NCBI RefSeq assembly: GCF_022539315.1
Contig: NC_066331.1
Location: forward strand, 9,952,015-10,016,014
Length of the DNA: 64,000 nucleotides
Source: Serinus canaria
Taxonomy: Eukaryota; Chordata; Aves; Passeriformes; Fringillidae
Direction: 5' to 3'
Shown here: positions 11,287-21,980 of the stretch, in pieces
Layout: every line of letters begins with the position of its first letter
Numbering within the stretch: position 1 is the stretch's first letter
The notes under the pieces: model-generated
The model's database searches: none
What the model was told of the DNA's origin: nothing
The model's input: the letters and a program-made list of their open reading frames with translations, nothing else
Position numbers and translations under genes: made by a program

Positions 11287-11508
11287 TTGACACATGAGAA
11301 AATTCCTCCCTGTGAGGGTGGGCAGGCCCTGGCACAGGGTGCCCAGAGCAGCTGTGTCTGTTCCATCCCTGGAAGTGCCCAAGGTGGGGTTGGACAAGGC
11401 TGGGAGCAGCCTGGGACAGTGGGAGGTGTCCCTGACATGGCAGGGGGTGGAACTGGATGTGCTTTAAGGTCTCTTCCAACCCAAAGCATTCTGTGATTCC
11501 ATGAAAAT
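11287..11508 (+). mobile_element. CR1 LINE, 3' end, sense
   Basis: The segment follows the CR1 3' region in order: CCCTGTGAGGGTGGGCAGGC, a run about the pieces of an ORF end (CCATCCCTGGAAGTGCCCAA), CCTGACATGGCAGGGGG, then AAGGTCTCTTCCAACCCAAA and the terminal ATTCTGTGATTCCATGA. It is strongly 5'-truncated, as is usual for CR1, and noncoding now. Confidence 0.9.
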
Positions 11509-12859
11509 GACATTTCAGGTGACTGTCAGGCTACTCAGGGGGTGGCTGCAGGAGGCAAAGATCAATCTGTCCATGAGAGGAGATCTCTGCAGGTTCTCTG
11601 CCATTTCTGAATGCACCCTGGAGTGTCAGAAACTGGGAGAAAAGAGCTCTGCAGTGTAGCCCCCTCTTGACAAGGGCAGCTCCTTTATCCTGCAAACTGC
11701 AGCGAGCAAGGGCCAGGAGCCAAGAGCAACGCTGATCATGAGGTGTCAGGAAATGTTTGCCATGACTTCATCCTTAAAATAACTCCTGCAGACATTTTGC
11801 TCAGCAAAGGAAGGTCCTACCCAACCCCTTGGTGCACAAAGGAGCGCAGACCCCCGAGGAACAATGATGGGTCTGACAATGAATTCCTGGGAAATGATAA
11901 CTAAACTCCAGATGGCCAACAGGGAATGGAGTGGGGCCACAGCTGAGCCCAAGGGAGAGTCTTTGTCCTCTGCCACCACTGCTTTGATTGCTCAGCCAGA
12001 CTGAAAGCTTGGGAGGGCTTTGAGGCATGCAGGCAAGTGGGGTTCTTCCCTCCAGCTGGCTAAAAAAGAAAAATAGATCCTTGGAAACAAATGGACCTCT
12101 CGGTGTCTTAATAGGAAAGTGATGTGTGTGGTGCTTGTGCAAGTGAGACACAACTCAGAGCTCTGTTATGGAAATTTTCCTCTGTGACAAATATGTTATG
12201 AATGACTTGTCTTGAAAACATGCCAGCATGTAGGTGCTGCTATCACAACATTCAGTGACTTTAACTTACTGTGAGCGTTCCTGTGATAAATCATGGAAAA
12301 CCTTGCTTGGGCTATCTTTAGTCACTGCACTGTTTCACTCTCACAAGTCACTCACGGCTCTAAAAATACAGTTTATATCATTGGATTCCTGGAATTCCTT
12401 CAGTTCTTACATTCTGGTTTAAGTGGCATTAAAGCTGGGCTGTGCAGTCCGAGGCTGCAGGCTGATGTTTCACTGTGGATTAGGTATCACCTGGGTTCAA
12501 TACAGGGTTTGCAATATTTATTTCATTTGGATCCAAAGCCAGTTTGAAAAGTCTTCCTGTAGATACACCTCTTACCTGGCTATGGGGAACAAGGGCTAGA
12601 TTTTGCCTTGGACTAGATAGTAATTTAATAACCATTCCAATATAGAATTAAACTAAAACACATGCTCACCACAAGAACTGAGTTGAGACTGTGGGGTTTT
12701 CTCCTCAAAACCTGGAGGGATCTGCTCTCTTCTGGCCTCTGCACTGTGATCTCGTGTTGACTTCTGGGTCACACATCTCTCTCTCTTCTTTGGGTTTCAC
12801 TTACATGTCTTTCATAGCAGTTATTGATTCAGAAACACCAAGAACAAGAAAGTCTTGAC
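11509..12859. other. Unremarkable non-coding DNA
   Basis: GC content falls towards the right. No element or exon recognised. The stretch 12160-12660 is AT-richer and free of obvious repeats. Confidence 0.5.
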
Positions 12860-13100
12860 CTCTCACCAGCCTCTCTGGATTTGATTACCAGCTCACCAGT
12901 GATGGATAGCCTGAGCAGAATTTAATGCTTTCTAATTTTCCTTGATAGGGTCTACGAAGCACGTTACTTTTTTTTTATCCCAACTGGCAGCTCAACAAAG
13001 CCCAGCAATATAAAGCTCCATTTGTGTAATAAACTGTTGTACAATCTACTACTTATGAACACAGGCCCTGAAAATGTGCAACCTTTCTGCACATTACATT
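12860..13100. promoter_or_regulatory. Possible conserved non-coding element
   Basis: Repeat-free, AT-richer block with several words of the type seen in vertebrate enhancers: AACAAAG (SOX or TCF-like) near 12994 and TGTGTAATAAAC near 13023. Inference from composition and motifs only. Confidence 0.2.
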
Positions 13101-14219
13101 AAACACAAACCAGATGGGCACTGGAAAATCCTCCCTTTTGTTGCAGTGGGCTAAAGGGGCTGGTGGTCAGAAGGTCTGTTTCACTGCACAAATAAACTGA
13201 AGAGTTTAACTACATTATTCTCCAAAGGCAGCGATGGCAAACCTGTGTGGAAACATTATGAGCAGTTTGCACACCCACTACTGGAGTGGTGCAGGCACAG
13301 GGGAGCCCTTCATGGCTCCCACCTGCAGTAGGTGCAGGAGAGCCTGGGAGCCAGAGCCTTCCCCTGCAGCCAGAGCTGGCACCCAGACTGGGAGGCACAT
13401 GGGGGGAGGCAAAGGGGTGAAATCAATCTCTGCTTTAAAGGCTGCCTGGGTCAGAGCTGGGCATTTAAACTCTGACAATGACTACAGAGAAATGGAGCCC
13501 TCCAAAGTGGGCTGAGCTCATACTGAGCAGTGTCTGAGGAGAGAAACCTCATCAGGTCAGACAGGATGTCTCACACTTCCATCGTTCCATGAGTGAAATC
13601 CATCTCAGTCTCAGAGTCCCAGGACAGGGAACAAGGGAATTTGCTGTCTCTGGGCTGTACCAAAGGACACCTCACTCTTCTCTTTGAGCACACCCACTGA
13701 GACACTTCTGGAGCAGCTTCTTCACAGAGCCCCTGCATGTCCTTTCCTTGTGACTGCAAATGTTATCACAAAATTGTTTCTACAATCCATCTGGTCAGAT
13801 TGGCACAGGGAGGGACACGTGGCCAAAGCCACACACAGAGCCTGCACCCTCACTGCCTTCCCACTGCCAGGGAAATCATCACCAGGGAATGATGGTAAAG
13901 ACAAGGTAAAGACAGTCCTGATGCAGGACAAGAGAAATGTTCTACTGCTGTTGCCAGGACACAGCTTCCCCAGGTAAGGAACAGGTGAGCAGCACAATGA
14001 CATGGGAGGGGCTGAGCTGGGATGGAGTGGGATTAGTGGGCACGAAAGCTGCTGCCAGCTGAAGAAATTATCCTGGCCTGGGCCTGGGGGTACACTGGGC
14101 AGGCAGAGGTCAGAATTCCTGCTTGTCGTAGAGGTCACAATCCCCATTTTCCAGGACTTATGCACGCAGTCCTGGGATTTTGTAGGACCTGCCAAATGGG
14201 CTTTCTGCTTGCTCAAAGG
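13101..14219. other. Unremarkable non-coding DNA
   Basis: Nothing recognised beyond short overlapping frames. Confidence 0.5.
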
Positions 14220-14350
14220 TGATTTATTTTTACAAATTTAAATGAAATCCCCTCTGCCGTTTTTGAATAATACTAGAGCTAAAAAGACTATTTTCCTATT
14301 TAAAAATATTCTAGCTAGACTGTTTTTATTAAATCAAAGTTAAGTCAAAT
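14220..14350. other. AT-rich block
   Basis: A short AT-rich stretch with TTTAAAAATATTCTAGCTAG near 14300. No family assigned. Confidence 0.4.
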
Positions 14351-14422
14351 AAAGACGGCGGTTTGAAAGTTCAGGCTTGGGCAGGAGCTGGTCCTCACTG
14401 AGGAGCTGAGCCCCTGACAGAT

Positions 14423-14425
14423 GGC

Positions 14426-14458
<33 letters not shown>

Positions 14459-14459
14459 G
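14423..14459. repeat. (GTCT)n microsatellite
   Basis: Nine consecutive copies of a GTCT tetranucleotide. The same repeat type recurs at 32709-32742. Confidence 0.95.
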
Positions 14460-14890
14460 GTTGCCACTGAACCAGCACAGGGCACCAGCCCAGGGGTGGA
14501 AAGAGCAGGGAACAAAGGGATGGTCCTGCCTGGCTGAGCTGTGCACACCTGAACCCTTGAGAGGTGGGATGCCACAGGGCAGGAGGAGGATGGGGAGTGA
14601 CACACCTTGCACTTGCTTCTCCTTACCATGGGGAACCATCTTCCATGCCCTGGAACATTCCTAAAGACAACAGATGGAAGCTTCTTCCATTTCACCCAAG
14701 TCATTCCCAGGCATTGTGTCCTCCAGTGGCATCGTGGTGGGTGGGGGGTCCCTGCTGTCCCCTCGGTGTGTGGGATGAAGGTGGGGGTGCTGGACACACT
14801 CGTGGGGGTGCCTCCATCAGGGTGGGCTGTGAGGAGACACTGATGCCTTGGTTTTTTGCCCCAAGTCACTCCCAGCTACTGACCCCCTCT
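14460..14890. other. Unremarkable non-coding DNA
   Basis: GC-rich, nothing recognised. Confidence 0.5.
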
Positions 14891-15257
14891 GGAGAGGCTT
14901 GAGTGAATAGAAGAAATAACAATTGATGATTTTTGGGTGCATCCATAGCAAGGAAGAAGACAAGGCCGTCAGCAGGAAAACAGATTGGAAAAGATACATG
15001 AAAATTTTTATAAGCTAGACTGTGTGCATAAGTAGATGTGTATGTGTGCCTTTTTAAATTTCTGTAAAACTTTTGCCAATTATATTGACGCTGATTGCTT
15101 TGCACCAATGAATATAATAAGTTATTGTGATGTAATTAATGACTTAAGATCACGCTTTGTTAAGAGTGTATGAGCTAGAGAACACACAGAATAAAAAAAC
15201 CTTTTTCTTCTTGGACCCTAAACACGTGTGTGTGTCACATCTGACCTAACGGTGACA
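14891..15257 (+). mobile_element. LTR-like element with polyadenylation signal
   Basis: An AT-rich block in GC-rich DNA, ending in AGAATAAAAAAACC (signal near 15190) about 65 bp before TAACGGTGACA, a typical LTR terminus. It contains a CCAAT box (TTTGCACCAATGAATATAAT near 15100) and TA-rich promoter-like words. The left end is uncertain, with no paired LTR or internal region. I think it is a solo LTR of a family distinct from family A. Confidence 0.4.
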
Positions 15258-15560
15258 ACCCCCCAAGGGATGGGCAGAAGGCCCTTGTGGCACCCCCACA
15301 AGTGGCACTGAGGGGACAGGAAGGCTCCATCCTTGGCAGGGACAATCCTGCTGTAGGGCTCTGTGGAGGGCAGCCTGGGGGCTGTGGGATGTCCCCTTCC
15401 CTCCTCATCCCCAGCCCATCAGGCAGCTCCAGCGGCCCTGCGGGAGCTGTCACACCACGGAATGTGACATCAAAGGCAGCCCCGGGTGCCACATGACGTG
15501 TGTGACACTTGGCAGGCGTGCCAGCTCCCGAGATGATGTGACATGAAGGGAGCCGGCTGT
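15258..15560. promoter_or_regulatory. CpG-bearing block with CRE-like words
   Basis: This GC-rich, repeat-free stretch has more CpG than the surroundings, with repeated TGACAT, TGACGT and TGACAC words between about 15455 and 15545, including ATGACGTG (a CREB/ATF half site). A stretch of regulatory DNA is possible; no coding exon with splice signals is evident. Confidence 0.2.
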
Positions 15561-16059
15561 TCCCACGTGGGGACAGCAGGAAGAGCCTGGCCCTGGGCTG
15601 GCTGAACGTGCTCAAGGGAGGGAAAGGGAGCAGAGCAAAGCCCTGGAGGGGTGCCCAGACTGTGGGGGGCTCTTCTCACTTAGACAGGGCAAACAGCCCA
15701 GTGGGGAGGGGCTGCACCATGTCCTGGAGGCCACCAAGCCTGTGACACGGGGCCAGCTGCCAGGCAGGTGCTGGCACTGCTGCAGGGCTTACCTGCACGT
15801 CTGCAGGTTGTGCTGGGAGCCTGTGGGCACCTGGAGATGTTTCTTTCTTTTCCTTCCCACAACAAAAAAAGGGTGGAAAACGGATACAAAAAATAAGGAT
15901 GTGAAAGCTACAGAGAAAATACAATTTTCTTTTATGTCACCAAAGAGTTTTTCTCTTTACAATCTATTACTGCATTATCTTAGGTACACTTTAGTATCTG
16001 GAGCTGTAGGGAAGAGGAGTCCTGTGGTGTGACTGAGTCTGACTCTCTGTGTTTTACTC
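15561..16059. other. Unremarkable non-coding DNA
   Basis: Nothing recognised. Confidence 0.5.
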
Positions 16060-16340
16060 CAGCCTGACACCAGTACATTGCCATGATGACATCATTTGGA
16101 TTATTTCTGATTTATAGCGATTGAGAAAAATTGAGTCCCGTACAATAATGCAAACAATCAAAGACACAAAGCAAAAATAGTGCCTTTGGGCTGCACTTTC
16201 ACACTGCATGATGTTTTGAGGACTTAATGTTGAAAGCCTTAGAGTGCACAAAAGGAATTTTCTTCATTTCATATATTATACAGTTGCCTGAAAGAAATGG
16301 CAAACAACTCCTCAGGCTAAGCATGCTTTGTACAGGCTCA
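16060..16340. promoter_or_regulatory. Possible enhancer with SOX, TCF and octamer-like words
   Basis: Repeat-free, AT-rich block with dense motif-like words: ATGACATCAT (AP-1/CRE type) near 16082, GGATTATTTCTGATTTATAG near 16098, and a cluster near 16143-16167 that combines ACAAT (SOX), ATGCAAAC (octamer-like) and AATCAAAG (TCF/LEF). It stands about 2 kb from the candidate exon. Function is inferred from motif clustering only. Confidence 0.3.
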
Positions 16341-16886
16341 TTTTGGGGTTTTTCTGTCCATCAGCTTTCTAACAGCAGATCTCCACTGAAACTCAGAGCA
16401 CGATCTGCCATGGGGACCCGTGACCCCACAAAGGATCCTTGCAAAGGCCTGGGCCAAATTCTTCTCTCTGTCACACGAATCTGGAGCAATTTTGGTGAAG
16501 AGCAGGTTTTCTGGAGCACGCAGTACTTGGTCAGAGCAGAGCAGTCTTGGGGCCTTGGCAAACCAAATACCCTTCCCATTTCTTCTCCACTGATCAACTT
16601 CACACCACCCTAACTCCCCAGAAATTCCATTGGTGTGACCAGAACACCAGTCTCTTCCTAAGAGTTTGAAATCCCACATTTCAGCCAAAATCACACCAAA
16701 CACCCGGATCACAAAGAACACACCTCAGAGGTGACAACAGCATTTAAGTCTGTCCCAGAAATACTGAGATCAGGTTCCAACTCCATAAAACCTTAAATTT
16801 GTGCCATCTGATGGCAAAATGTCCTGTGGCAAACACCCTCAAAAGCACCACACGTGAAACCAGCAGTGAACCAATCCCCCAGCACG
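16341..16886. other. Unremarkable non-coding DNA
   Basis: No repeat family or exon recognised. A GTGACCCC word occurs near 16420 but lacks LTR context. Confidence 0.45.
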
Positions 16887-17532
16887 TGTCAGAGTTGTTA
16901 TATAAAAGTTATAGTTGCTAAAAATAAATAAGTTATAAGTTGTTATAAATAAGCTATAGTTAAGTTTCATAGGTGGGATGGTGAATTGTAAATATAATCA
17001 ATATGAAGAGTTGATATGAATTGTTAATTTCTATAATGAATTGTTTTGCATAAATAATGCAATAAATTATGAGGTAATGGGTTAAGCTAAATGTACTCAG
17101 TGTGTGGCCAATGGGGCAGGGTTTAATGGAGGGAACTTTCTAGAATGTTGCCTCATGACGTGATGACAGCAACTTGAACTGTGAATGCACAAGGAGCCAA
17201 CCAGTAAGATCCAAGCTGAGATCCAAGATCCAAGATCCAAGATTCCAGAATGGTTGGTCAGGATTGAACGCCAGCATGGACCAACCAGCGGCCAGAAAAG
17301 AGACCAAATCAGGTAAGGGTGGAAAAAACCCTAATCCAGCAGCTCAGGAGGCTTCAAAACCCCCAGGAGCCCACGCCTGGCTCCTTCAGCAGAACTCAGA
17401 GTCCCAGGAAGCACCCTCTGTAGTGCAGTTATTTTTTCCTGAATTGTCCTGGGGTCTTAAATTTATCTTAAGGCTCTGTTTCTGATTGTTCTCAGTTCTT
17501 AATAAACAGGATCATCCTTTTTCAAGGCTGAC
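16887..17532 (+). mobile_element. LTR of a second ERV family (about 646 bp)
   Basis: Begins TGTCAGAGTTGTTATATAAA and ends CAAGGCTGACA. The first half is very AT-rich with repeated GTTATAAATA-type words. Then come a CCAAT box (GGCCAATGGGGC near 17107), a (GATCCAA)4 mini-repeat at 17219-17245, and AATAAA near 17500, about 30 bp before the end. The order fits a retroviral LTR in sense orientation. The reading frame inside (17174-17485) has no retroviral motif and looks accidental. Confidence 0.6.
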
Positions 17533-17615
17533 AGCCTCGTTTCTTTTTAGCAAGAGATGGTAACCCAGCAGGGATCCCATCTTGTTCTCAGTTCTTCGTG
17601 CTTTTTAAAGGTTGA
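17533..17615 (+). repeat. R/U5-like repeat unit, left copy
   Basis: This begins GCCTCGTTTCTTTTTAGCAA and runs through GATCCCATCTTGTTCTCAGT to TTTTTAAAGGTTGAC. The same unit occurs at 18204-18289 and again, partly, at 18290-18331. It directly follows the LTR at 16887-17532, whose last 45 bp also resemble its second half. It appears to be the 3' part of an LTR-type element into which another repeat inserted. Confidence 0.6.
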
Positions 17616-18203
17616 CTGTGCAAACCCAGGGCACTGGGAATATTTCTCTGTCTGCTCTGGGGTGTCCTGAGCCCCAGGGGAGCCCTGACTTTGTCCCTCA
17701 TCCATGGAGAAAGTTTCCTGAACTCCAGAACAGACTGGAACCCACCAAAGTGTGCAATAGATTACAGAGAGCAGTGTGGGTGTGTCACTGGGTGAGAAAT
17801 TGAGGGTTTGGGGTTTTTAGTGTGCTGTGGATGGCAGCAGGATGGAGGGCACAGGGTGTCATCCTGGGTTTCTGCTTCATGCTGCTTCTTCCTCCTTCTC
17901 CAAGGGTTTGGGTGGCATTTTGTAATTGGGCAGGAAAGACCCCACTGGGGCTCTGTGGGATCAGTTATTGGGTTAAAAGGGAAAATAATCCAGGTGTCAG
18001 CTCTTAATTGGAGAGTTTGGCTTTAGAAGCCCTTGGACCAAGAGATTGTTGGGCATTTTGTGCCTTCTAATGAAAAGCTGCAGAACTCAGGGCTGTGAGG
18101 CTGTTTCACTGGTGAGAAATAACAAACACCTGAGTCCCAACATGAACTGCTGCCTCAAGTGCTTTCAAACCAGAGAAACCCACAGCTGGTATCCCCAAGT
18201 GGG
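17616..18203 (+). mobile_element. Repeat family B, copy 1 (nested)
   Basis: About 580 bp that match the minus-strand copy at 35787-36400 almost base for base over long stretches, and a diverged copy at 51215-51800. Landmarks are TGGGAATATT, a run CCACCAAAGTGTGCAATAGA, GGGTTTGGGTGGCATTTTG, GACCAAGAGATTGTTGGGCA and CCTGAGTCCCAACATGAACT. It lies between two copies of an R/U5-like unit, which suggests nesting inside an LTR element. I take it to be an ERV-derived repeat. The peptide frame it carries is shared between copies only because the DNA is. Confidence 0.7.
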
Positions 18204-18331
18204 CAGCCTCGTTTCTTTTTACCAACCCAGCCCAGATCCCATCTTGTTCTCAGTTCTTAATAAACAGGCTCACCCTTTTTAGAGGTTGACAGCCTCGTTT
18301 CTTTTTACCAACCCAGCCCAGATCCCATCTC
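18204..18331 (+). repeat. 86-bp R/U5-like unit, one and a half copies
   Basis: Starts CAGCCTCGTTTCTTTTTACC at 18204 and restarts at 18290, a period of 86 bp; the first 41 bp are identical in the two. AATAAA sits near 18259 and AGAGGTTGACA at 18281-18291 looks like an LTR end. The array stops about 40 bp from the donor side of the candidate exon. Confidence 0.7.
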
Positions 18332-18373
18332 CACGCTCATTCTTGCCTCCTCCAGGAGAGGAACTCCACTCAC

Positions 18374-18562
18374 CGTTCTTGCGCTCGGCGAAGGGCGGGG
18401 GCTGGAGCTTGGTGCCATCCCTCAGGTCACTGGCAGGTTTTTCCTTGGCTGCCTTTTCCTCCTCATGGGCAGTTCTGTGCTCCGAGCGCTCCTGCTTGGT
18501 CACACCATTCATCACCGAGCCTGCAGGGACCGTGCCAGGTTCTGGCTGCTCCACTTTGGGGG
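18374..18562 (-). CDS. Candidate internal coding exon of an unidentified gene
   Basis: Read on the minus strand, this is 189 bp, open throughout, and bounded by a consensus donor (GTGAGTGG, 18373-18366) and an acceptor ending CTCCTCTCCCTGAG. An in-frame TGA lies just upstream of that acceptor, so the frame cannot continue leftwards without splicing. Both ends are phase 1, so the exon could be skipped without a frameshift. It encodes about 62 residues, mostly polar and charged: PKVEQPEPG, then VMNGVTKQERSEHRTAHEEE, KAAKEKPASDLRDG and PPPFAERKNG. This looks like an intrinsically disordered linker of a large protein. GC and CpG are higher than in the flanks. A stronger-looking acceptor (CTCTTCCAG) lies 31 bp further upstream but would put a stop in frame. 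I do not recognise the gene. Neighbouring exons are not visible in the window. Confidence 0.55.
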
Positions 18563-20040
18563 CTCAGGGAGAGGAGCAGGCACCAAATGGGCTCTGGAAG
18601 AGAGGAGGAATGGGTAAGGACAGATTGCCAAAGCACTCTGGGAAAAAGAAGGAACGCAGGCTGGCATTTGTGAAGTGATCAGACCCCAAACAACTAATTA
18701 CTGGCAGTTTGCATAGGAAAACCATAGCATTCCCTATTGCCTGCTTGATTGTCCTTGTCTGCTGGACACCTGGCTACTTTTTTGGAGGAATTTCCACCCA
18801 TGGCCACAGAATATTTGCAGAAACTTTATCTTCAAAACACACAGCCCTGGGGAGCCCCCACAAGAGAGCTTTTAGAGATCCACAAATGAGAACAATCTTC
18901 CTTTACATGACACTGCTTTGCTGAGAAAACTGGAATAAATGACAGGAATAATTCTGCACAGCCCAGAGGAGGCTGCTAATTATGTGATACAGCCAGCAAA
19001 CAAAAAGAACAAACATCAGTCAGCTTTTACACCAGGAAATGCACAAACACCCTGCAAAGTATGTGCAAAACCTTTGACATCAAACTTATGATTAGGACCC
19101 ACCAGAGCTAAAGGCTTTTTGAAGAATTCAACCATGTTAGGTAGAAAATGTTGAGAGTTTTTGAAGGATGGAGGAGTTGGTTTTTGTACCACGTTGTTGT
19201 ACTCCAAGGTTTGTGTGTGGTTTTTGGTCAAAATACATCACAAAAACTCTCAAAAGTTCTGCAAATTCAGGTTGTGCTTCTGCAGACCTCAGTCCCATCT
19301 CACCAGAGAGATGGGTGGAAAGGATTCAGCTTACACCAAACATGTTTGTGGGATGCAGGCAGACGGCCCAGGAGGGGCTGTGGCACTGAGCACATCACAG
19401 GAAAGCTGCAGGGACCATTTCAACAGAGCATTGTCTGAAAAATCTCCAGATGCTGAGTGAAAGTGAATGCCTCTGAGAATCAGCACCAGCTCCTAATGAG
19501 TCCCATCAGGAAAGAGCTGAGGAGAGCTAAAAAAGGTCATTTGTAGAGAACGAGAATAGGAAAGTGTAAGATTGATTCAGTGATAAAATCTGATTTAATA
19601 CAAAAAAGTTACCAATTTACTGTATAAGGAAGTAGGAGCAGTGCCTTGCACATGATACCATCTCCTCCACACTGTGAGCCAGGACCCTCACACCCCTCTC
19701 CCCACCCTGCACCAGCAGGGATTTTGCCATCTGCTTTCTCATCCACCTCGCTGGCAGCCCCACCTGCTGCAGCTTTTCCTGTCCCAGCAGCTGCAGCTCA
19801 GCCCTGGGTCTGTCTGTCCTGCCTCACACTGAGCTTCACTGCTGGCCCCTCTAACTCGGGGTGCCCGTGGGGTGGCTGCACTGCCCAGGAAGGAGGACCT
19901 GGGGTGTCCTTGTCACTTTACCCCTTTGCAAGGACCCCAAAGCTGTGCCCAGTGCAGCACTGGGACAGGCTGGCTGTGCAGCCAGGGCTCAAAAACTCAA
20001 AGCAGAGCCAGCCCTTGCCCCCAGCCCTTCCCCTTGGCTG
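18563..20040. other. Probable intron or intergenic DNA
   Basis: No repeat family or further exon recognised. 19640-20040 is GC-rich and stop-poor on both strands. Confidence 0.45.
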
Positions 20041-20100
20041 TGTGCTCCTCATCCCCCTCCTCACTGTGTGCTCCTCATCCCCCTCCTCACTGTGCCCTTT
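20041..20100. repeat. 26-bp tandem duplication
   Basis: Two copies of a unit beginning TGTGCTCCTCATCCCCCTCC, at 20041 and 20067, with a partial third. Confidence 0.85.
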
Positions 20101-20344
20101 CCTCATCTCCTGAGCCCAGGGATTCCTGCCAGAGCCTGGCATGCTGCCACTGCCCATGCCAACAGCCCTGCGGGCACCCAGAGAGGCCAGGCTGCATCTT
20201 GGAGCAGACAATTCCATCTGCCACGGCTGCTTTAGCATTTCAGCTCCCTTGGGCTCTCCTCTCCAGGGGTGTGACTGCTGTGCCATGCCCTGTCCCCACT
20301 GCTGGCTGCAGGGCTGCACACCCACTTTGACACGAGCAGCATGA
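20101..20344. other. Unremarkable non-coding DNA
   Basis: Nothing recognised. Confidence 0.5.
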
Positions 20345-20660
20345 GCCCCTAAACTCCTTTTTAAATTCATGACTGGCGTGGAACATTCAATAAGTGTTTA
20401 CATTGCTGTTTTAAAATGAACTTTTTTTTTTTAAAAAACTTCTTGAAGTTGCTGATACGATGCATCTTTCCAGTGGGAACAGAGGGTGATGACAGGACAA
20501 TCCAGCAAACTGCATCTGCTTACAAAAATGAGACTTTGTTCAACCCAACACTAAATCTTTGATAAATTAGCCAGGGCTTTGGTGACGTACATGTTGAACC
20601 AATATGACAGTTTTATATGGATTATGATTATTAATGTTTTTCAAAAATAGAGAGCGTGAG
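20345..20660. promoter_or_regulatory. Possible conserved non-coding element
   Basis: AT-rich and repeat-free apart from a T12/A6 run near 20420. It holds AAGTGTTTACATTG (forkhead-type TGTTTAC) near 20391 and GGATTATGATTATTAATG near 20619. Inference only. Confidence 0.2.
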
Positions 20661-21229
20661 CCAGACATCCAGTGTCGGAGCTGCAAGACCACCAGCCGAG
20701 GCAGAAGTCTTTCAGGAAGGCTTCTTGCAGGCTCTGTGTGCAATCTCTTTTTACTCTCAGAGCATATGCAACGTTTTAATTTGCAGTGAGTGTGCCGGGG
20801 TCCCTCTGTGTGAGCCAGGAGGTCACTCTGTGACCCTCAGACACAGACTTCACAGCACACTCAAGCACCACTGGCTCAGTGCTGGTTTGTGTTTTTCTTC
20901 TGGAGTGAAATTTGGCCTCACAACATTCCACATTGTTCCCTGGTTTAGGCTGAACTGATTGTATTTACAAAGCTTAGACACAGTTTTGAGCCTCAGAGCA
21001 CATCTCCCATCAAACACTGCTGCCAACACATCAGCTGCAAGGCTGTGCACAGCACAGGTCATTCCCATCTCTCCCTGCCTGTAAATTTCAAATTCCTCAA
21101 GCTGGACTATCATGGTACATCGTGGGTATTTCCTTTCAGACACTGGAGATCCTCAGGAGGACTGGTTTGGAAGGAGGAGCCTCCTTCCTTTCTGCCCGGG
21201 GAGCAAGGCAGCAGGATGAGCTTCAGACT
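20661..21229. other. Unremarkable non-coding DNA
   Basis: Nothing recognised with confidence. The last 50 bp may belong to the adjoining CR1. Confidence 0.45.
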
Positions 21230-21485
21230 TGAGACACAGCCTCCAGCTGCACCAAGGGAAATTCAGGCTGGATATCAGGGAAAAGTGTTTTACAGAAAGG
21301 TGATAAAGTTCTGGAATGGCTTCCTGGGGAGGTGGTGGAGTCCCCATCCCTGGGGGTGTTTACAAAGCCTGGATGTGGCACTGGGTGCCAGGGCTGAGCT
21401 GAGGTGTTGGGGCTGGGTTGCACTGGATGGTCTTGGAGGTCTCTTCCAACCTGAGGATTCTGTGCATTCTATGAATTCTGTGACT
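21230..21485 (+). mobile_element. CR1 LINE, 3' end, sense
   Basis: Shows CAGCCTCCAGCTGCACCAAG, GTGATAAAGTTCTGGAATGG, GGTGGTGGAGTCCCCATCCC, GGTCTTGGAGGTCTCTTCCA and an end of ATTCTATGAATTCTGTGA. It is closely similar to 57890-58115, so both belong to one CR1 subfamily. Strongly 5'-truncated. Confidence 0.9.
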
Positions 21486-21544
21486 TGCTTCCCCCTTGCT
21501 CACCAAGGCTCAGCTGGGACTTGGTTGATTCTGCCAAGCTGGTG

Positions 21545-21960
21545 AGTTTTAACCAAGACAAGTGCCAGGCTGCCCTGGGGTGGGGCAGTGCTGGATGGAA
21601 GGACAGACTGGGGAGGGAGAGGCTGGAGAGCAGCTGTGGAAAGGGACCTGGGAGTGCTGGTCCTTGGCCAGGAGGGACATCCATGTCCTGGGGGCACCAG
21701 GGCCAGCCAAGGCAGGGAGGGGATTGTCCCACTCTGCCCTGGGCTGGGGTGGCCTCACCTCGAGTGCTGGGGCAGTTTTGGGTGCCAGGATCCAAGAAGG
21801 ACCCAAAGTTTTAGGAGAGCATCTGAAAGAGGGACACAAAGGTGCTGCAGGGCCTTGAGGGGCCACACGAGCAGTGCCTGGGGCAGTTGAGTTTTCCAGC
21901 TGGAGCAGAGGACACAGGTCAGACCTCCCTGGGGGCTGCAGCTCTGATCTCTGCAGGGAC
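21545..21960 (+). mobile_element. CR1 LINE fragment, ORF2 C-terminal region
   Basis: Fits the CR1 region that encodes the reverse-transcriptase C-terminus, in sense: AAGTGCCAGGCTGCCCTGGG, AAGGGACCTGGGAGTGCTGG, CACCTCGAGTGCTGGGGCAG and TTTTGGGTGCCAGGATCCAA in the known order. Frames are broken by stops and indels. Its 3' end is missing, and it lies downstream of another CR1 3' end, so two separate insertions are involved. Confidence 0.75.
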
Positions 21961-21980
21961 AGGGACAGGGACAGGGACAC
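21955..21980. repeat. (AGGGAC)4 hexamer repeat
   Basis: Four copies of AGGGAC at the end of the CR1 fragment. G-rich on plus, and complementary in word content to the C-rich array that begins about 100 bp to the right. Confidence 0.9.

Noticed and set aside
18046..18282. Short peptide frame shared by family B copies (containing MNCCLKCFQ)
   Set aside because: Shared because the repeat DNA is shared. The diverged third copy does not keep the frame in a way that suggests selection.
18563..18593. Alternative upstream acceptor (CTCTTCCAG) extending the candidate exon
   Set aside because: Its pyrimidine tract is better, but it would place a TGA in the frame that is open across the exon. It would only fit if this part were untranslated.
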